A stretch of 64,000 nucleotides of DNA, taken from contig JAKSIL010000013.1 in NCBI GenBank assembly GCA_024398815.1, positions 1-64,000 of the forward strand. Direction: 5' to 3'. Both the position numbers and the translations under genes were made by a program. Below the pieces are notes generated by a model. The model worked only from the letters and a program-made list of their open reading frames with translations, was not told the DNA's origin and made no database searches. This DNA comes from Fibrobacter sp. (GTDB taxonomy: Bacteria > Fibrobacterota > Fibrobacteria > Fibrobacterales > Fibrobacteraceae). Within the stretch, counting starts at the first letter, position 1, and each line of letters opens with the position of its first letter. Positions 25,125 to 33,821 of this stretch are shown here, piece by piece.

Positions 25125-27113
25125 ATGATTCATAAGAAAAAATCCTCCGGTAAATTTTTTGTTTTTTCGTTGCTTGCCGCTGTTGCTGGATTTGTGGCTT
25201 CGTGCGCTTCTTCAGGGAATGTCCCTGCCAATGAAGTTGCAGAACCAGTAACGTCGGCTGAATCCCCATCTGCGGTTCAGCAACCGACCATTGCCATAGC
25301 GAAGGCGAAGACTGCCTACGAAACCAAAGTGGTCAATGACAGCAATCAGGTGCGCATTGTCGAAAAACCGACTATGGCAGCTCTTGATTTTGCCGCCTAC
25401 CATGCGAATCCCATTCGCTTGGCCGGAAAGGATGAACGCCCTGAAAACTACAAGGGCGTTATGGAAAGTGCCGCGATTGCCGAATATCAGTTTGCCATGC
25501 TGGAGTCCATAAGTGCAGATGCGCCGGCTGCCGTTGCCGAGGCTTCACCAATCGCCTGGGAACCTTTTGCGAAAATTCTCTATGCGCAAACGGGTTCCGA
25601 TTCACTTGGTGTGCTTGTCGGTGAAATTGAAGCTGTCAAGTGGAACGAGCCTGATGTATTCAGGGCTTTCCAGACGGTGACTCGCTTGTGGGGTATTGCC
25701 GGCAATGGTGAAAATTCCGGAAAGGTGGAATGGTGGGTCGAAGTGACTCCCGCGTTTTGGACAAATCGCAAGCCGTTCTATGGCAAGCTGAAACTTGCGT
25801 CGGGTGGCGAGACTTTGGAAGTCCTCAACTATTACTTGACCGCTGAGATGAATTCCGAGGATGCCATGAACTGGGCTAGAACGCTTTCTTCGTATTGGTA
25901 TCCGACTTTGAATACGGACCTGGAACAGCATAATCTTGGCGACGTGTGGGTTAGCGATGCTTCTAGCAGGCCGTTTGCCGTGATGCGTGGAAATCCGATG
26001 GGAAAGCCCATGTGGATTGCCTTTGAAGTACCTGCTTTCCGCATGACCGACGAGGATTTGTGGGCTAAGCGCAAGGCGGATTCCCTGATGGCTGCGGGCG
26101 AAGTGATTCCTGTGGAACGTTCGCTGGATACGAATTCTGCGTTCAGACTCGAAACTCTTGCTTCCATGGAAAATAGCTGCCCTGCTAACGACGGCACGAA
26201 AAAGTTCCGCGAAACTCTTTTGAAGAAAATGGAAAAACTTCCAAAGGAACAGAATTCCTGGGAAGAAAACGGAATGCTCTGGTTCCGCAGAAATGCGAAC
26301 TACCTCCTGGCCGATAAAATTAGCGGTCAGGACAGCTTGCACAATCCGCTCCCGCGCATGATTGAACTCAAGCAGTATCTGGATTCCTTGAACATCCAGC
26401 TGCTCGTCGTTCCTGTGCCTGTGAAAGAAGAAGTCTATGCGGATAAGCTTGTGGAAGGGACACCGACGGATCTTTGCGTGAATGTGAACGGTCGTGAATT
26501 TGTTCGTGAAATGCTTGCGGCAGGAATCGATGTCTTGGATTTGTACCCGGCTTTGAAGGCGGCGCGTTCCGGTGATGAACCTCCTCGTTACAGCTATCAG
26601 CGCTACGATACGCACTGGGCGTTGCCCGGAATGCTTGCTGCGATGGAAGTGCTTGCCACCCGAGTGACGCAGTATAGCTGGTATGGCGAATCTGGCGCTA
26701 AACCGGGCAGCCTCGTCTTGAAGGACACTGTGACGGTCCGCGATGGCGACTTGGTGGCCCACTTGCCCGATTCCGAAAAAAGCAAGTATGCTGCCGATAC
26801 CTTGGCCGCCATGAAAGTCTTCAAGGGCGCAGATCCTTACAAGGGCGGCAAGAATTCCCCAATCCTTCTGATGGGCGATTCGTTTACGGGTGTGTTTGAA
26901 TCCGTGGACCAGAAAAGTGGCGGTCCGGGATCGCTCCTTGCGTACGCTACAGGCTTGGATGTGCAGGTGGCGACGAGCTGGGGCGGAGGCCCTGGGATTC
27001 GCAGCCGCATGATGAAGATGCAGAAGGACCTTTCTGCAAAGCGTCTCGTGATTTACATGATGACCGCTCGCGATTTTTGGCAGTCTCCCATGGAATGGGA
27101 TAAATTAAGGTAG
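25125..27113 (+). CDS. AlgX/AlgJ-like SGNH lipoprotein
   Basis: 662 residues from the ATG at 25125, with GGAG just upstream. An earlier start lies inside the previous gene. Lipobox VASC (about 26-29). The N-terminal half (about 60-330) is not recognised. The C-terminal half looks like the acetyltransferase domain of AlgJ/AlgX: LLVVPVPVKEEVYADKL, a DxHW motif in QRYDTHWALPGM, and the block I-like LLMGDSFTGVFE near 580. Family knowledge predicts transfer or removal of O-acetyl groups on an exopolysaccharide at the periplasmic side. It ends 1 bp before the next gene and is part of the 23487-31973 block. Confidence 0.7.
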   Translation: MIHKKKSSGKFFVFSLLAAVAGFVASCASSGNVPANEVAEPVTSAESPSAVQQPTIAIAKAKTAYETKVVNDSNQVRIVEKPTMAALDFAAYHANPIRLAGKDERPENYKGVMESAAIAEYQFAMLESISADAPAAVAEASPIAWEPFAKILYAQTGSDSLGVLVGEIEAVKWNEPDVFRAFQTVTRLWGIAGNGENSGKVEWWVEVTPAFWTNRKPFYGKLKLASGGETLEVLNYYLTAEMNSEDAMNWARTLSSYWYPTLNTDLEQHNLGDVWVSDASSRPFAVMRGNPMGKPMWIAFEVPAFRMTDEDLWAKRKADSLMAAGEVIPVERSLDTNSAFRLETLASMENSCPANDGTKKFRETLLKKMEKLPKEQNSWEENGMLWFRRNANYLLADKISGQDSLHNPLPRMIELKQYLDSLNIQLLVVPVPVKEEVYADKLVEGTPTDLCVNVNGREFVREMLAAGIDVLDLYPALKAARSGDEPPRYSYQRYDTHWALPGMLAAMEVLATRVTQYSWYGESGAKPGSLVLKDTVTVRDGDLVAHLPDSEKSKYAADTLAAMKVFKGADPYKGGKNSPILLMGDSFTGVFESVDQKSGGPGSLLAYATGLDVQVATSWGGGPGIRSRMMKMQKDLSAKRLVIYMMTARDFWQSPMEWDKLR

Positions 27114-27114
27114 T

Positions 27115-27822
27115 ATGCGTCGACTCTTTTGGCCTCTTTTCTTGATTGCCGTTGCCGTGGCTCTTGCTCTTGTGATGTGGAGCGGGCGCGCTGAAAAGAT
27201 GAGCTACAGGGAGATGGCTTGCGTTTTTGAGGAACGCGGTCTTGGGTGCATTGATTCGATTGAAGAATGGAACCGCGGTCTTGCGTATTTCGACAGCAGT
27301 GTGATGGCGACGCAAGATACACTTTCCGCTTTGAAGAATCTCCTTTGGAATTTTTGGAACATTGATTTCGCAGGCGCAGGTGATGCGGCTGTGCAACGAG
27401 AATCCATTTTGCCATTGCAGGTGCTTGCTTTGAAGAAGTCGGGCTGTATCGGACTTGCTTGGCTTGCCATGATGGTCGCCGAAGCCAGGAATTTGCCTTT
27501 GGAAACGATTCTTTTGCCGGGGCATGTTTTTTTGCGCTATGAAGGTGTGAACTTGGAACCCAATCGGCGCGGTTTTTCGTACACCGATGAAGAATATCGC
27601 GAAAAGTACAAGGATGGCCCGTGGACTGGGCTAGAACTTGAACCTTTGACATCTTCGCAATTTATGGGACTTGCCGCTTTCAACATGGGAAATCTGTATC
27701 TTGAATCGGAGCCGCGTCGCGCTCTTACTTGGTACAGGATGGCTGAAGAGTTTTTCCCCGATTATCCAGGGATAGAGGCGAACCAGAACGTGGCAAAAGC
27801 GAAGCTCCCGGATAGTCTCTAG
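27115..27822 (+). CDS. SirB1-like transglutaminase-fold membrane protein
   Basis: 235 residues. One N-terminal membrane helix (about 3-21). Residues about 95-150 resemble the Transglut_core2 (SirB1) segment: ILPLQVLALKKSGCIGLAWL with Cys111, then LPGHVFLRYEG with His137 and NLEPNRRG, a Cys-His-acid arrangement. The C-terminus (about 180-230) looks TPR-like (FNMGNLYLESEPRRALTWYR). The reaction is unknown; SirB1-type proteins have no established activity. It is probably exported or anchored facing the periplasm. It starts 1 bp after the AlgX-like gene. Confidence 0.6.
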   Translation: MRRLFWPLFLIAVAVALALVMWSGRAEKMSYREMACVFEERGLGCIDSIEEWNRGLAYFDSSVMATQDTLSALKNLLWNFWNIDFAGAGDAAVQRESILPLQVLALKKSGCIGLAWLAMMVAEARNLPLETILLPGHVFLRYEGVNLEPNRRGFSYTDEEYREKYKDGPWTGLELEPLTSSQFMGLAAFNMGNLYLESEPRRALTWYRMAEEFFPDYPGIEANQNVAKAKLPDSL

Positions 27823-27850
27823 GGCTTATTTGACTATATTTAGGCTTGCG

Positions 27851-30559
27851 ATGAAACAATTGCTATTCCTGCTCTCGTTGATGCTTATCGTTGCGTGTAC
27901 CGACAACGATATTTACTTTGATGAAGATGCTGTAGCGGGTGGCTCCCACATGGATTCGGAACACAAGGGAATGGTCCGCGTTCCTGCCATGGGTGTCTTC
28001 GCGACTTTGGGAACGAGTGTTGAATCGGCTCCTGTGAAGGAACGCCCGAAAATGGTGGTTTCCTTCAGCTATGATTTTTCGATTGGCGTGCACGAAGAAA
28101 TGGGCAAGGATTCCCTCCCCATTGTGAATGTCACTTTTTATGATGCTGTACTCTATGCTAACGAGCGTAGTAAAAAAGAAGGGTACGATACGGCCTACGT
28201 CTATACGACAGCTGTATATGACGACGATGGAAACTGCATAAATCTCAGGGGCTTCGAATTCAAGCCCGATGTCGATGCTTACAGGTTGCCGACCGAAGCC
28301 GAATGGGCGCTGGTCGCCAAGCAGGACTGGAATCCGGATTCCGCATGGAATAGTGAAAATTCCGGCTTCAAGCGCCATAAGGTCTGCACAGCCGATAAAA
28401 ACAAAATGGGTGTCTGCGACATGGCTGGCAATGTGACGGAATGGGTCAACGATTGGATGGGCTACTTTAAGGATACGACGTTCAATAACTATGCAGGCGC
28501 TTCGGATGGCGGAAGCATCGGCGAACGCGTTATAAAGGGCGGCTGCTTCAAGAATACTCCGAAAACGACGAAACTCTACAGCCGCGGCGATGTCTATACC
28601 GTCGTATCGTCTAGTAAGTCCGATTATCTCGGCTTTAGGCTTGCGTTTGGAAGAATCCCTGAACCTGTGTGGACGAATGCTTCCGGAAAACCAGTCGTCA
28701 CTTTGGTCGTTCCCAAGGCTTCGACGGAGGATGTTCGCAAGCATGCCGGGACAAACAATGTCCGCATAGCGTACCGTAACGACGTGACTGGCGACTTGGC
28801 ATTTATCGATTATCGTTGGTCGACTCTTTATTCCGCCGAAGTTGCGGATTCTCTGGATGTGTATCACCCAATGATTTCTCCTGATGGGGAATGGGTCGCT
28901 TTTAGTACCGGCTTTGAAGGCGTGAAGGGCCTCTCGGAGCTCTATGTGCAAAAATTGAATGTCTTTGGAACCGGTCGTGTGAAACTGAAAGTGAAAAGTG
29001 CTGCGATTCCTCGGTGGAGGGTGCTTGACAATGGCGATACCGTCATTGTCTATGTAAGCGATGCCGGAACGAATAAGGATGAAGCGACCTGGAAAGGAAA
29101 AAGCACTTGGCAGGTTCCATTTTCAAATGGCCAGTTCGGAACTCCGGAAAAACTGATGGATGGCTCGTTCCATGGTGGAATCAGTGATGACGGAAAATTG
29201 GCGGTGACAGGTTCCAGTTTACTTCGGACTCGTATGGCGGATTCCGGTTCGACGGTCTTTGACAGTTATTTGGATTCCGTGTGGTATAACGGGGAGCAGG
29301 CCTGCAATGTTTCTCTGTCGAGTGGAAATAGCAAAAAGACGATGTTCCTTGATTTTGGAAGCAAGACGGGAAAGGATTTTGTCGGTTCCTCCTATGCTGC
29401 GCACGAACGGCTTTTTGTCGCGGATAGTGTCGGAAATCTGATACGCTCGTTGGCGGCACCAAATCCCTACACCTTCGATCATGTGGAATGGGCTATGCAC
29501 GGGGAAAATCTTGCTGTGGCGACGCTTACCAACATGAATGGTGCACATACGAAAATTGTCTTGATAGATTTCTCGGATAGCAGCGTGACGGACCTTGCCG
29601 AAGGCGATGAAATTTGGCATCCGTCCATGTGGAATCAAAAAAGCCTGGAACTTTCACCGGAAAGCGAACTGGATCTGGACAGCTCCGGCATGTACGCCAA
29701 CGAGGAAAAAACGAATCTTTTGCTGACGGAAAAAATATCGCTGTTCTGGAAGCTGCGGGATTCCATTGAAATTCTTTGCCTCGGCAATTCCCACATGAAT
29801 GCGGGCGTGAATCCGATTGCCTTGAGTAAGTATGCGTTTAATTTGGCTGTGTACCCTTGCGACATGCATTGCAATAAATACTTGTTTGAAAATTATGCAT
29901 TGAACCATTGCTCAAAAATGAAGTATGTCGTGGTTGGCCTTGATTTTGATTTGTGGCCCTATACGGATGAAAAATCGGATTACAAAGAACATTTTGAAAG
30001 TTCCAAGGGCTTTGTCTACGATGCCAATCATGATTTCTGGAAAGATGGCCTGGATCCTTCCTTCTTGGAAACGGTTGACAACAACATTGTCTTTGACGAG
30101 GATTTCGTTAAAATCGTGCCTTATCGCGGATGGGCGTATAAAAACATAAGCGGCAGCTGGTACGGCCGTGATACGAACGAAGTGGAAATCCGAGGAGATT
30201 CCACATGGAGTGACGACAGCAAGGGCTACGAAAGCAATATCAGCGACTTGGAAAAATTGTTGGCGATGGCCAAAAAGAACGATATCACCGTTATTGGCGT
30301 GGTGTTCCCGGTAAGTCCGGGCTATGCCAAAACTGGCTCTTATAGCCGTCATGGAATGCGTCGGAGCCATGCGAAGAACATTTTGAATCGCTTGAAAAAG
30401 ATGGCTGCGGAAAACGAAAATTTCGTGATACTCGATGAAAACAAGATGGGAAGTCACGACTATACCGACGAAATGGCCCTGGATTACGACCATCTGAATG
30501 TATTTGGCGCTAGACAGCTTTCCTATCGACTGGATTCCCTTATTCAAACTCTGAAGTGA
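27851..30559 (+). CDS. TIGR02171-family lipoprotein: FGE-like + beta-propeller + SGNH-like
   Basis: 902 residues from the ATG at 27851. Lipobox IVAC (about 13-16). Residues about 40-275 are an FGE/sulfatase-modifying-factor-like domain (FRLPTEAEW-type YRLPTEAEWALVAK, CDMAGNVTEWVNDW, GERVIKGG, LGFRLAFG). The active Cys pair of true FGE after GGSF is absent. It is also about 13 residues shorter at the VTxxEF segment than the copy at 61787-63643. Residues about 295-600 form TolB-like propeller blades (DGEWVAFSTG). From about 640 there is an SGNH-like end: EILCLGNSHMNAG, LDFDLW, VIGVVFPVSPGY and the closing YDHLN. Length and layout match TIGR02171, a Fibrobacter paralogous family of unknown function. 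Confidence 0.8.
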   Translation: MKQLLFLLSLMLIVACTDNDIYFDEDAVAGGSHMDSEHKGMVRVPAMGVFATLGTSVESAPVKERPKMVVSFSYDFSIGVHEEMGKDSLPIVNVTFYDAVLYANERSKKEGYDTAYVYTTAVYDDDGNCINLRGFEFKPDVDAYRLPTEAEWALVAKQDWNPDSAWNSENSGFKRHKVCTADKNKMGVCDMAGNVTEWVNDWMGYFKDTTFNNYAGASDGGSIGERVIKGGCFKNTPKTTKLYSRGDVYTVVSSSKSDYLGFRLAFGRIPEPVWTNASGKPVVTLVVPKASTEDVRKHAGTNNVRIAYRNDVTGDLAFIDYRWSTLYSAEVADSLDVYHPMISPDGEWVAFSTGFEGVKGLSELYVQKLNVFGTGRVKLKVKSAAIPRWRVLDNGDTVIVYVSDAGTNKDEATWKGKSTWQVPFSNGQFGTPEKLMDGSFHGGISDDGKLAVTGSSLLRTRMADSGSTVFDSYLDSVWYNGEQACNVSLSSGNSKKTMFLDFGSKTGKDFVGSSYAAHERLFVADSVGNLIRSLAAPNPYTFDHVEWAMHGENLAVATLTNMNGAHTKIVLIDFSDSSVTDLAEGDEIWHPSMWNQKSLELSPESELDLDSSGMYANEEKTNLLLTEKISLFWKLRDSIEILCLGNSHMNAGVNPIALSKYAFNLAVYPCDMHCNKYLFENYALNHCSKMKYVVVGLDFDLWPYTDEKSDYKEHFESSKGFVYDANHDFWKDGLDPSFLETVDNNIVFDEDFVKIVPYRGWAYKNISGSWYGRDTNEVEIRGDSTWSDDSKGYESNISDLEKLLAMAKKNDITVIGVVFPVSPGYAKTGSYSRHGMRRSHAKNILNRLKKMAAENENFVILDENKMGSHDYTDEMALDYDHLNVFGARQLSYRLDSLIQTLK

Positions 30560-30566
30560 CGGACTC

Positions 30567-31973
30567 ATGACGCTCGCCATTGTCCCGGTATTGATTGCGG
30601 CTTTGCTTTGTGCGTTCTTTCCGTTGTCGGATACCGACATCTGGTGGCATCTGGCATGCGGTCGCGAATGGATTTCGACATGGACTCCCGTGCGCGAACC
30701 CGTGGTGAATGTGCATGAGTTCTTTCAGCAGGCTGTTTATGCTGTGTATGGGGTAGGGGGCGCTCCGCTGCTTGTGGTGTTCAAGGCCTTGCTGTGGAGT
30801 CTCGTCTTTTACTTGTTTTTGCGCCCTGTGTGTAAAGAGCCGAAAGGCGGGGAGAATTATCTTGCCGTATGCGTGTCCGTAATTTTGCTGTTTGTTTTTC
30901 GATACCAGATGGAAATGCGGCCGATTGTTTTTTCGCTTGTCTTTTTGGGCGTTTTTTGGAATCTGTTGCCTTTTGTTTTTGGAACAAATTCAAAAGGGCG
31001 CAAAATTCTTGGAATTGCGGTGTTGCTCCTGATTCAATGGGCTTGGTGCAGATGCCAGGGACTCTACATTTTGGGGCCGATACTCGCTTTTGCTTTTGTA
31101 GTGGGACGGAGGTCTTGGGCGAATGCCGCTTTGGTGGTCGCCCTGTTTGCGATGCCTTTTTTGCATAGCGATGGCCTGAATCTTTTCTTGTATCCTTTTG
31201 GTTTGTTGGATCGTTTGCTAGGGCTTTCTCCGTCGGCTGCGGTGTTTGCTTCGCAAATCGCGGAAAATCGCAGTCCGTTTACTGTTGCTTTTGCAGGCGA
31301 GAATTTGCTGCAGTCCGTAGGGATGGTGCTTGTGGGGGGCGTGACGCTTGTCTGGTCGGTTGTTCGCTTGGCTCGCCGAGGCTTTTGCGTTCATTATGCG
31401 GTGCTTTTTACGGTGGCGGTGATGTCGCTTGTCGCCGAAAGAAACTTCGTGCTTTTGATGCCTTTGCTCGTGCTTGAAATTTTTAAGGAGACCTCTTGTG
31501 TTCCGGTTTTGAAAGATCGCCGAATGGTGGCTGCTTTTGTTGTCGTCTGCTCCGTATTTCTTGGATTGTGGGTCAAGTGCGTTAAGGTTTATGACTCATC
31601 GATGGTTTCGTACCAGCGGGTCCCTGTGAATGCCGCCCTGTGGATGAAAACGCACCCCCATGCCGGTAAATTGTTCAACGACGACCGTTCCGGTGGCTAC
31701 CTGGAATTCGTGAACCCCGCAGACCCGGTTTTTATCGATGGTCGTTTTATTCTGAAGACCAGGGAATTCTTTGAACGCTATCTACTTTATTCAGAACAGA
31801 CAAATTTGTTTGAAGAAGATGCCGCGAAGCTAGATGTAGACAGGGCTGTGTTCCCGCTGCGCTATTTTTCGCGATGGGAAAATCTTGTGCAAACTCTTGA
31901 AAGGGGTGAAAATTGGCGTTTGGCCTATGTGGACAGCCTCTATGTCATTTTTGACAGGGTTTTGTTACGATAA
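30567..31973 (+). CDS. Polytopic membrane protein, GT-C-like
   Basis: A 468-residue integral membrane protein with about ten predicted helices. The N-terminal loop has DTDIWWHLACGREW and, further on, VHEFFQQAVY. This pattern (D-x-D-WWHL, then HE-[WF]) is common in uncharacterised membrane proteins thought to be GT-C-type glycosyltransferases using lipid-linked sugars. A C-terminal soluble part (about 355-468) has LFNDDRSGGYLEF and FIDGRFILKTREFFERY. The glycosyltransferase call is inference. It starts 7 bp after the TIGR02171 gene, so they share a transcript. It may build or export the glycan that the upstream surface proteins modify. Confidence 0.6.
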   Translation: MTLAIVPVLIAALLCAFFPLSDTDIWWHLACGREWISTWTPVREPVVNVHEFFQQAVYAVYGVGGAPLLVVFKALLWSLVFYLFLRPVCKEPKGGENYLAVCVSVILLFVFRYQMEMRPIVFSLVFLGVFWNLLPFVFGTNSKGRKILGIAVLLLIQWAWCRCQGLYILGPILAFAFVVGRRSWANAALVVALFAMPFLHSDGLNLFLYPFGLLDRLLGLSPSAAVFASQIAENRSPFTVAFAGENLLQSVGMVLVGGVTLVWSVVRLARRGFCVHYAVLFTVAVMSLVAERNFVLLMPLLVLEIFKETSCVPVLKDRRMVAAFVVVCSVFLGLWVKCVKVYDSSMVSYQRVPVNAALWMKTHPHAGKLFNDDRSGGYLEFVNPADPVFIDGRFILKTREFFERYLLYSEQTNLFEEDAAKLDVDRAVFPLRYFSRWENLVQTLERGENWRLAYVDSLYVIFDRVLLR

Positions 31974-32354
31974 ACTTATCACAACGGCAAAACAGTCAAC
32001 GAGTTACGTGTTTTTGCTGTCAAAAATTGGCGAAATTTTGCAAAAAACGCAATGTTTTTGAGTTTTTGGTGAACGGATGTTTACTATGTTTTCTGTCAAG
32101 GGATGTTTTAAAAAATATCTGTTGATATGTTGTGAAAACCCTAGTGGGAATATATGGATTGCTGAGTGACTATCTTTGGGGGTTTTGCGGAAAGAATTGG
32201 GAAAAAAATTGTTTTTGCCGTAATTGGCTTTTTTTTGCGCAAAAAGCATGGGTTTCTAAAAAAAAACAAAAAAGGGTGTCGCCTTGGGGCGTCATAACCT
32301 AATTTTTAAGCCCATTCAAGTTTTGACGTCCTTATTCTTTTTATTCGGTACTTT
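31974..32354. other. AT-rich region upstream of the dnaA-like gene
   Basis: 381 bp rich in A/T runs with no convincing gene. It holds a hairpin of the form TGTCGCC-TTGG-GGCGTCA (about 32277-32295). A single DnaA-box-like sequence lies at the right end over the GTG start. I see no cluster of DnaA boxes, no 13-mers and no adjacent dnaN, so there is no good case for a replication origin. Confidence 0.5.
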
Positions 32355-32362
32355 GTGGAAAA
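32354..32362 (-). promoter_or_regulatory. DnaA-box match overlapping the start of the dnaA-like gene
   Basis: The minus strand reads TTTTCCACA, which fits the relaxed consensus TTWTNCACA. It covers the GTG start codon at 32355. A single site may be chance. Confidence 0.35.
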
Positions 32363-33821
32363 CATTGTTTCTTTATCTGATGTAGTTGTTTCGCCTTGGC
32401 AGTCTGTGCTGGAGCAGGTTCGCCAAGTATGCAATAATTTTGGTGCAGTCTTTTTTGATGCCGTCGGTTACGAGGGCTTTTCGGATGGCTATGCGAATTT
32501 GACGGTCCCCGATAAGTTCCGTGAAACTTGGCTCAATAGCCATTATGGCGATTTGCTTCGCAAACTCTTTTCGCAGGTTCTGGGAAGCGACTTCATCGAC
32601 TACAAAATCCGTTTGCTCGAACCTTCGGAGAAACCCGTCGAAAACGGAGCTGCCAGGCCTGAACTTCAGGTGGCTCGCCCTGTCGCGAAACCAGTCGTGA
32701 AGCCGGTGGCGAGAAGGTTCCCGAGGCTTAAACTCTATTCCAACTACACGTTCGAAAATTTCGTCGAGGGCGAAAGCAATTCGACGGCGCTTCGCGCTTG
32801 CGAGGCCGTTGTCGAAAATCCGGGCGACAAGGGCTTGAATCCGCTCCTGATTTACGGCGCTTCTGGCCTTGGAAAGACTCATTTGCTGCAGTCCATTGCG
32901 GCGAGGTTGCTCAGCACCAAGCGTAATTGCAGGATTGTGTATCGACAGGCGTACGACTTCTTGCGCGAATGCTGCGCCATTTACGATGCGCTTCGTTTGA
33001 AAAAGTTCGACGAAGCCAATGAACTTGAAGCGAAGTTCGAAGAATGCTACAAGCAGTGCGATGTGCTTTTGATAGACGATTTGCAACTGCTCGAGAGCGG
33101 AGTCAAGACTCAAAAGCGCTTGGCTGCCTTGATTCGCAAATTCCGTGACGAAAATAAGCAGGTCGTGTTGACGTGCGACCGTCACCCGTCCTCGTTCAAG
33201 CGCCTGGAAGAGGGAATGAAGCCTCAAAAGAACTCTCCGATTCCGTATTTGTCCGCCAATCTTTTGACGAACATCGGGGACTGTGTCGCTATCGGACTGG
33301 CTGAGCCCGACATCAACACGCGCATGGGACTGATTCGCAAGAAATCCCAGGACATCCCGTTTGCTTCCAAGGATCGCGAAGAGATTTGCAGGTTCCTTTC
33401 GATGCCGCCTCGTGCAAATGTTCGCCTGATCGAAGGCATTCTCAACTGGCTTAAGGCCATGCACACGTTGAACGGCGTGGAACTGGACCTGGATTGTGTA
33501 AAACAGCTTTTGTATTCTCCCAAGAACGAAATGGCCGCCTTTACGGTAAAGAATATCTCTGAAACGGTCGCCATGACGTTTAACACGGATTTGACGAGCC
33601 TTTCTTCGAACCGTCAGGACAAAGCGGCTTCGCTTCCGCGAAAGGTTGCCATGTTCCTTTGCCGTGAACTTACCTCGGAATCCTTGGAGAATGTCGGAAA
33701 ATTCTTCAATCGCGATTATGCCACGGTAATCGCCGCCATAAAGTCGTTGACCTGCCAAATGGACAAGGATGAAGCCCTTGCGCGCAAGGTCAAGGACATC
33801 CGTTATATGCTGGAATCGTAA
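32355..33821 (+). CDS. Divergent DnaA-family protein
   Basis: 488 residues from a GTG. All four DnaA domains are visible: domain I (about 14-90, PWQSVLEQV to WLNSHYGDLL), a Pro/Lys/Val linker (about 90-120), the AAA+ domain (about 125-380; Walker A GASGLGKT 168-175, Walker B VLLIDD 237-242) and domain IV (about 395-488, PRKVAMFLCRELTSESLENV). Key residues differ. The arginine-finger segment RLxSRF is ANLLTNIG with Asn302 and Asn306, after an insertion of about 14 residues. The sensor-2 Arg is Trp365 (GILNWLKA). The base-reading DHTT is DYAT (454-457). Arg429, equivalent to E. coli Arg399, is kept. It probably still binds ATP and DNA, but multimer-dependent ATP hydrolysis and standard DnaA-box recognition look impaired. 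The neighbours are not dnaN/recF/gyrB, so this may be a paralogue and not the chromosomal initiator. Confidence 0.85.
   Translation: MENIVSLSDVVVSPWQSVLEQVRQVCNNFGAVFFDAVGYEGFSDGYANLTVPDKFRETWLNSHYGDLLRKLFSQVLGSDFIDYKIRLLEPSEKPVENGAARPELQVARPVAKPVVKPVARRFPRLKLYSNYTFENFVEGESNSTALRACEAVVENPGDKGLNPLLIYGASGLGKTHLLQSIAARLLSTKRNCRIVYRQAYDFLRECCAIYDALRLKKFDEANELEAKFEECYKQCDVLLIDDLQLLESGVKTQKRLAALIRKFRDENKQVVLTCDRHPSSFKRLEEGMKPQKNSPIPYLSANLLTNIGDCVAIGLAEPDINTRMGLIRKKSQDIPFASKDREEICRFLSMPPRANVRLIEGILNWLKAMHTLNGVELDLDCVKQLLYSPKNEMAAFTVKNISETVAMTFNTDLTSLSSNRQDKAASLPRKVAMFLCRELTSESLENVGKFFNRDYATVIAAIKSLTCQMDKDEALARKVKDIRYMLES

Noticed and set aside
32004..32249. 81-codon minus-strand open frame in the gap before the dnaA-like gene
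   Set aside because: Low-complexity Lys/Phe/Asn sequence from AT-rich DNA, with no ribosome-binding site or conserved feature.
31974..32354. Possible replication origin next to the dnaA-like gene
   Set aside because: Only one DnaA-box match, which lies over the start codon; no box cluster, no dnaN, recF, gyrB or rpmH nearby, and AT-richness is common in intergenic DNA here.
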